From contig JAIXTZ010000024.1 of assembly GCA_027483745.1 (NCBI GenBank), positions 1-9,129 on the forward strand: 9,129 nt of DNA, written 5' to 3'. The DNA comes from Lysobacteraceae bacterium (GTDB lineage Bacteria; Pseudomonadota; Gammaproteobacteria; Xanthomonadales; Xanthomonadaceae). Below are positions 6,395 to 9,129 of the stretch, in pieces (the first letter of the stretch is position 1; every line of letters begins with the position of its first letter). The notes beneath the pieces were generated by a model that was given only the letters and a program-made list of their open reading frames with translations, made no database searches and was not told the DNA's origin. The translations under genes were made by a program, and so were the position numbers.

Positions 6395-8113
6395 ATGCCC
6401 CACGACGTGACCCTCATCATCATGCTCGCCGCGGCGTTCGGCGGCGCGCTCGTGCTGGGCTGGCTGGCCCATCGGCTGCGGCTGCCGGCCATCGTCGGCT
6501 TCCTCGCCGCCGGTGTGCTGATCGGCCCCGCCACGCCGGGCTACGTCGCGGACATGGCCCTGGCCAGCCAGCTCGCCGAGATCGGCGTGATGCTGCTGAT
6601 GTTCGGCGTGGGCCTGCACTTTTCCCTCGACGACCTGATGAAGGTGCGCGGCATCGCGCTGCCGGGCGCGCTGCTGCAGATCGCCGCGGCGCTGGCGATG
6701 GGCTTCGGGCTCGCGACCTGGTGGGGCTGGTCCTGGGGCGCCGGCCTGGTGTTCGGCATGGCGCTCTCGGTGGCCTCGACGGTGGTGCTGCTCAAGGCGC
6801 TGGAGGCTCGCGGCTTGCTCGACACGCGCGACGGCAAGATCGCGGTGGGCTGGCTGGTGGTCGAAGACCTCGTGATGGTGCTGGTGCTCGTGCTGCTGCC
6901 GGTGGTGGCCCCGCTGATGCTCCCCGAGGGCACGGGCGAGGCCGTGTCCGGCCAGGCGCTAGGGGCGGCCATTGGCCTCACGGTGCTGAAGGTGACGGCC
7001 TTCTTCGTGGTGATGCTGGTGATCGGCCGTCGCGTCTACCCGAAGCTGCTCTGGGCCATCGCCAAGACCGGCAACCGCGAGCTGTTCACCCTGGCGGTGG
7101 TGAGCTCGGCCATCGGCATCGCCGTGGGTGCCGCGGCGCTGTTCGACGTCAGCTTCGCGCTCGGCGCGTTCTTCGCCGGGATGATGATGCGCGAGTCGGC
7201 CTTCAGCCATCGCGCGGCGGAGGAATCGTTGCCGCTGCGCGACGCGTTCGCGGTGCTGTTCTTCGTCTCGGTCGGCATGCTCTTCGACCCGTCCGTGCTG
7301 GTGGAGGAGCCGCTCCGCGTATTGGCGGTGGTCGGCGTGGTGGTGGTGGGCAAGACGATCGCGGCGATCGCCGTGGTGCGCGCGCTGCGCTACCCGTGGC
7401 GCACGGCGCTGACGGTGGGGAGCAGCCTCGCGCAGATTGGCGAATTCAGCTTCATCCTCGCCGGCCTCGGCCTGGCGCTGGGCCTGCTCGGCCAGCAGGC
7501 GATGAGCCTCGTCGTTGCGGGCGCGGTGGTGTCGATCGCCATCAATCCGCTGCTCTTCGCCGCGGTCGAGCCGCTGAAGAAGCGCCTCGAGGCGAAGGGC
7601 GCGGCGCAGGCGGTGCCGCAGGATCTCTCCGATCCGTTGGCGGTGCTGCCTGACGCGGTCGACGTGGAGCGCCTGCGCGACCACGTGGTGCTGGTGGGCT
7701 ATGGCCGCGTGGGGCGGGTGCTGGCTGAGCAGCTCACGGCGCGTGGCCTGCCGTTCGTGGTGGTGGAGACGCAGCGCGACGCCGTCGAGGCGCTGCGCGA
7801 GCGCGGCCAGCCGGCCGTGCTCGGCGATGCGCAGCTGCCCGAGGTGCTGGTGCAGGCGCACCTGCACCAGGCGCGGCTGCTGGTGGTGGCCGCGCCGGAC
7901 CTGCTCGCGGTACGGCAGATCGCGAAGACGGCGCAGGCCCTGCGTCCGGGCATCCGCATCCTCCTCCGCACGCACAGCGCCGACGAGGCCGAGTTGCTGG
8001 CCGGGGCGAACCTCGGCGAAGTGTTCTACGCCGAGCGCGAGCTGGCGATCGGCTTGGCCGATCGCGTTAGCGAGGTCTTCAAGGACGGCGCCGCGCCCTC
8101 AGCCGGGCACTGA
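6395..8113 (+). CDS. ybaL: YbaL-type cation:proton antiporter (CPA2 family, KefB-like) with C-terminal RCK domain
   Basis: A 572-residue inner-membrane antiporter that should exchange K+ or another monovalent cation for protons. Residues 1-393 are a polytopic Na+/H+-exchanger domain with about 12 hydrophobic segments. Segments I recall from E. coli YbaL include LMFGVGLHFSLDDLM (68-82), STVVLLKALEARGLLD (128-143), GWLVVEDLVMVL (152-163), FDVSFALGAFFAGM (250-263), LPLRDAFAVLFFVSVGMLFD (279-298) and SLAQIGEFSFILAGLG (344-359). A cytoplasmic RCK_N/TrkA-N domain follows at about 428-545, with the nucleotide-binding glycine motif GYGRVG at 435-440 and VVVETQ at 455-460 ending the second strand; NAD(H) or another nucleotide probably gates transport. 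The length is close to E. coli YbaL (about 558). The Nudix gene is divergent across a 115-base gap that must hold both promoters. The 3' end overlaps recD by 15 bases in convergent orientation. Confidence 0.93.
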   Translation: MPHDVTLIIMLAAAFGGALVLGWLAHRLRLPAIVGFLAAGVLIGPATPGYVADMALASQLAEIGVMLLMFGVGLHFSLDDLMKVRGIALPGALLQIAAALAMGFGLATWWGWSWGAGLVFGMALSVASTVVLLKALEARGLLDTRDGKIAVGWLVVEDLVMVLVLVLLPVVAPLMLPEGTGEAVSGQALGAAIGLTVLKVTAFFVVMLVIGRRVYPKLLWAIAKTGNRELFTLAVVSSAIGIAVGAAALFDVSFALGAFFAGMMMRESAFSHRAAEESLPLRDAFAVLFFVSVGMLFDPSVLVEEPLRVLAVVGVVVVGKTIAAIAVVRALRYPWRTALTVGSSLAQIGEFSFILAGLGLALGLLGQQAMSLVVAGAVVSIAINPLLFAAVEPLKKRLEAKGAAQAVPQDLSDPLAVLPDAVDVERLRDHVVLVGYGRVGRVLAEQLTARGLPFVVVETQRDAVEALRERGQPAVLGDAQLPEVLVQAHLHQARLLVVAAPDLLAVRQIAKTAQALRPGIRILLRTHSADEAELLAGANLGEVFYAERELAIGLADRVSEVFKDGAAPSAGH

Positions 8114-9129
8114 GCCCGCATCGCGCGGCGTCGCGGCCGCGAGGGCCTCCGCCAGCCGCACGTGCAGGCCGCCGGCCCGACGCACCGGGCGGTCGAGGCA
8201 GGCGTCGATCACCGCGTCGTCGGCGTGCAGGGTGAGCGCGCGCTTGGCGCGCGAGGCGCCGGTGTAGAGCAGTTCGCGCGAGAGCACGCGGTGCTGCGGG
8301 TCCGGCGGCAGCAGCACGGCCACTTCGGCGTACTCCGAGCCCTGGCTCTTGTGCACGGTGAGCGCGAAGCCGAGATCGAAGGCGGGCAGCGCGCCGATCG
8401 GCAGGGCGCGCGCCGGCGCGATGCCGCCTTCGTCGATGCGTTCGAACCACACGCGCAGGCGCCCATCGGCGTCGGCGAGGCATAGGCCGACATCGCCGTT
8501 GAACAGGTCGCTGTCCGCGTCGTTCCGCGTGATGAGCACGCGGCGGCCGGGGTACCACTCGCCCTGCGCGTTCGCGCCCGCATGGCGGCGCAGCGCGGCA
8601 TCGAGCCGCTGGTTGGCTTCGATACTTCCGAAGGCGCCGTCGCGCACGGCGCACAGCCATTGCCGCGCCTTCAGGCCGCGCAGGGCCGCCGCGGCGAGCG
8701 TGGCCGCCTCCGCGGGATCGGCCGGCAGCACCGGCATGGCGCCCTCGGCGAGCAACGCCTCGGCCCAGTCGCGCAGCGCGGCCTGCACGGCGGGTGCCGT
8801 CGTGGTGTTGAGCACGCGCACCGCGCCTTCGCTGCGGTCGATGGCCTCGGCTAGCGCGCCGCCGTCGCCTTCGCGCAGCGCCGTGTTGACGGCCGCGAGC
8901 GCCGCTTCGGCACGGAAGCTGTGGCGCAGCCGCACGAGCGGCGAGGCGTCCCGCGCCTCGAAGGCCTGCACGAGGTCCTGCAGCGCCGAGCCCGGCCCCA
9001 CCGGGCTGAGTTGGTCGGCATCGCCCACCAGCCACAGCGCCGCGTGCGGCGGCAGGGCATCGAGCAGGGCGTGCAGGGTTTCGAGATCGAGCATCGAGGC
9101 TTCGTCGACGACCACGAGATCGGCCTCGA
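8099..9129 (-). CDS. recD: RecD, exonuclease V (RecBCD) alpha subunit, C-terminal half
   Basis: RecD is the 5'-3' helicase subunit of RecBCD, which processes double-strand breaks and degrades foreign linear DNA. The visible 342 residues are open at the 5' end; full RecD is about 600-670 residues, so the N-terminal domain and Walker A lie beyond the window. Superfamily 1B helicase motifs appear in the right order, numbered from the first complete codon: Walker B VVDEAS at 6-11, motif III LVGDADQLSPVGPG at 33-46, the LRHSFR segment at 67-72, an ITRND..NGDVG segment at about 199-214, motif V TVHKSQGSEY at 257-266, and motif VI LLYTGASRAK at 286-295. All look intact. The TGA at 8101-8099 lies inside the antiporter's last codons, so the two genes converge with a 15-base overlap. 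recB would be expected upstream, outside the window. Confidence 0.95.
   Translation of the reverse strand, partial: EADLVVVDEASMLDLETLHALLDALPPHAALWLVGDADQLSPVGPGSALQDLVQAFEARDASPLVRLRHSFRAEAALAAVNTALREGDGGALAEAIDRSEGAVRVLNTTTAPAVQAALRDWAEALLAEGAMPVLPADPAEAATLAAAALRGLKARQWLCAVRDGAFGSIEANQRLDAALRRHAGANAQGEWYPGRRVLITRNDADSDLFNGDVGLCLADADGRLRVWFERIDEGGIAPARALPIGALPAFDLGFALTVHKSQGSEYAEVAVLLPPDPQHRVLSRELLYTGASRAKRALTLHADDAVIDACLDRPVRRAGGLHVRLAEALAAATPRDAGSVPG

Noticed and set aside
6280..6534. Longer 221-residue version of the Nudix protein
   Set aside because: The extra N-terminal 85 residues have no conserved features and run antisense into the antiporter gene; the Nudix fold begins right after the internal ATG at 6279.
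8079..9035. Alternative 318-codon minus-strand frame over recD
   Set aside because: Arg/Ala/Pro-rich shadow frame; the neighbouring frame carries all the expected RecD helicase motifs.

Overview
The window is GC-rich (clearly so outside the 1.6-3.8 kb segment) and reads as proteobacterial chromosome. The gene complement (a CzcC-type metal-efflux outer membrane protein, a soluble PAS chemoreceptor, a YbaL-type antiporter and RecD of RecBCD) and the codon bias suggest a gammaproteobacterium, most likely of the Xanthomonadales (Lysobacter/Luteimonas/Rhodanobacter-like). That assignment is inference from protein content and composition, not from a marker gene.

Layout. Positions 1-1333, minus strand: the promoter-proximal end of a heavy-metal RND efflux operon, with a small His-rich periplasmic protein (956-1333) followed by a CzcC-like outer membrane channel (1-898, cut by the window edge). 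Upstream of it, 1334-1723 has no convincing gene but carries a repeated GCCCACGT sequence that could be an operator. Positions about 1640-3600, plus strand: an islet of visibly lower GC holding two single genes with no evident link to their neighbours, a DUF4238 protein (1724-2695) and an unrecognised predicted lipoprotein (2919-3599). Each is surrounded by 200-400 bases of non-coding sequence. A short AGCGGACA core occurs in opposite orientations on either side of the DUF4238 gene.

From 3823 onward the sequence is compact high-GC core chromosome. It contains a cytoplasmic chemoreceptor with three near-identical PAS modules (3823-5748, minus), a Nudix hydrolase (5869-6279, minus), a divergently transcribed CPA2 cation/proton antiporter of the YbaL type (6395-8113, plus), and the C-terminal half of RecD (8099-9129, minus), which overlaps the end of the antiporter gene tail to tail.

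The genes do not form one pathway. The metal-efflux genes work together; the chemoreceptor, Nudix enzyme, antiporter and RecD are independent housekeeping or stress functions. No complete new system can be demonstrated. The best candidate for something undescribed is the low-GC islet with the DUF4238 protein and the cysteine-containing lipoprotein. No tRNA, rRNA, CRISPR array, transposase or integrase was found.
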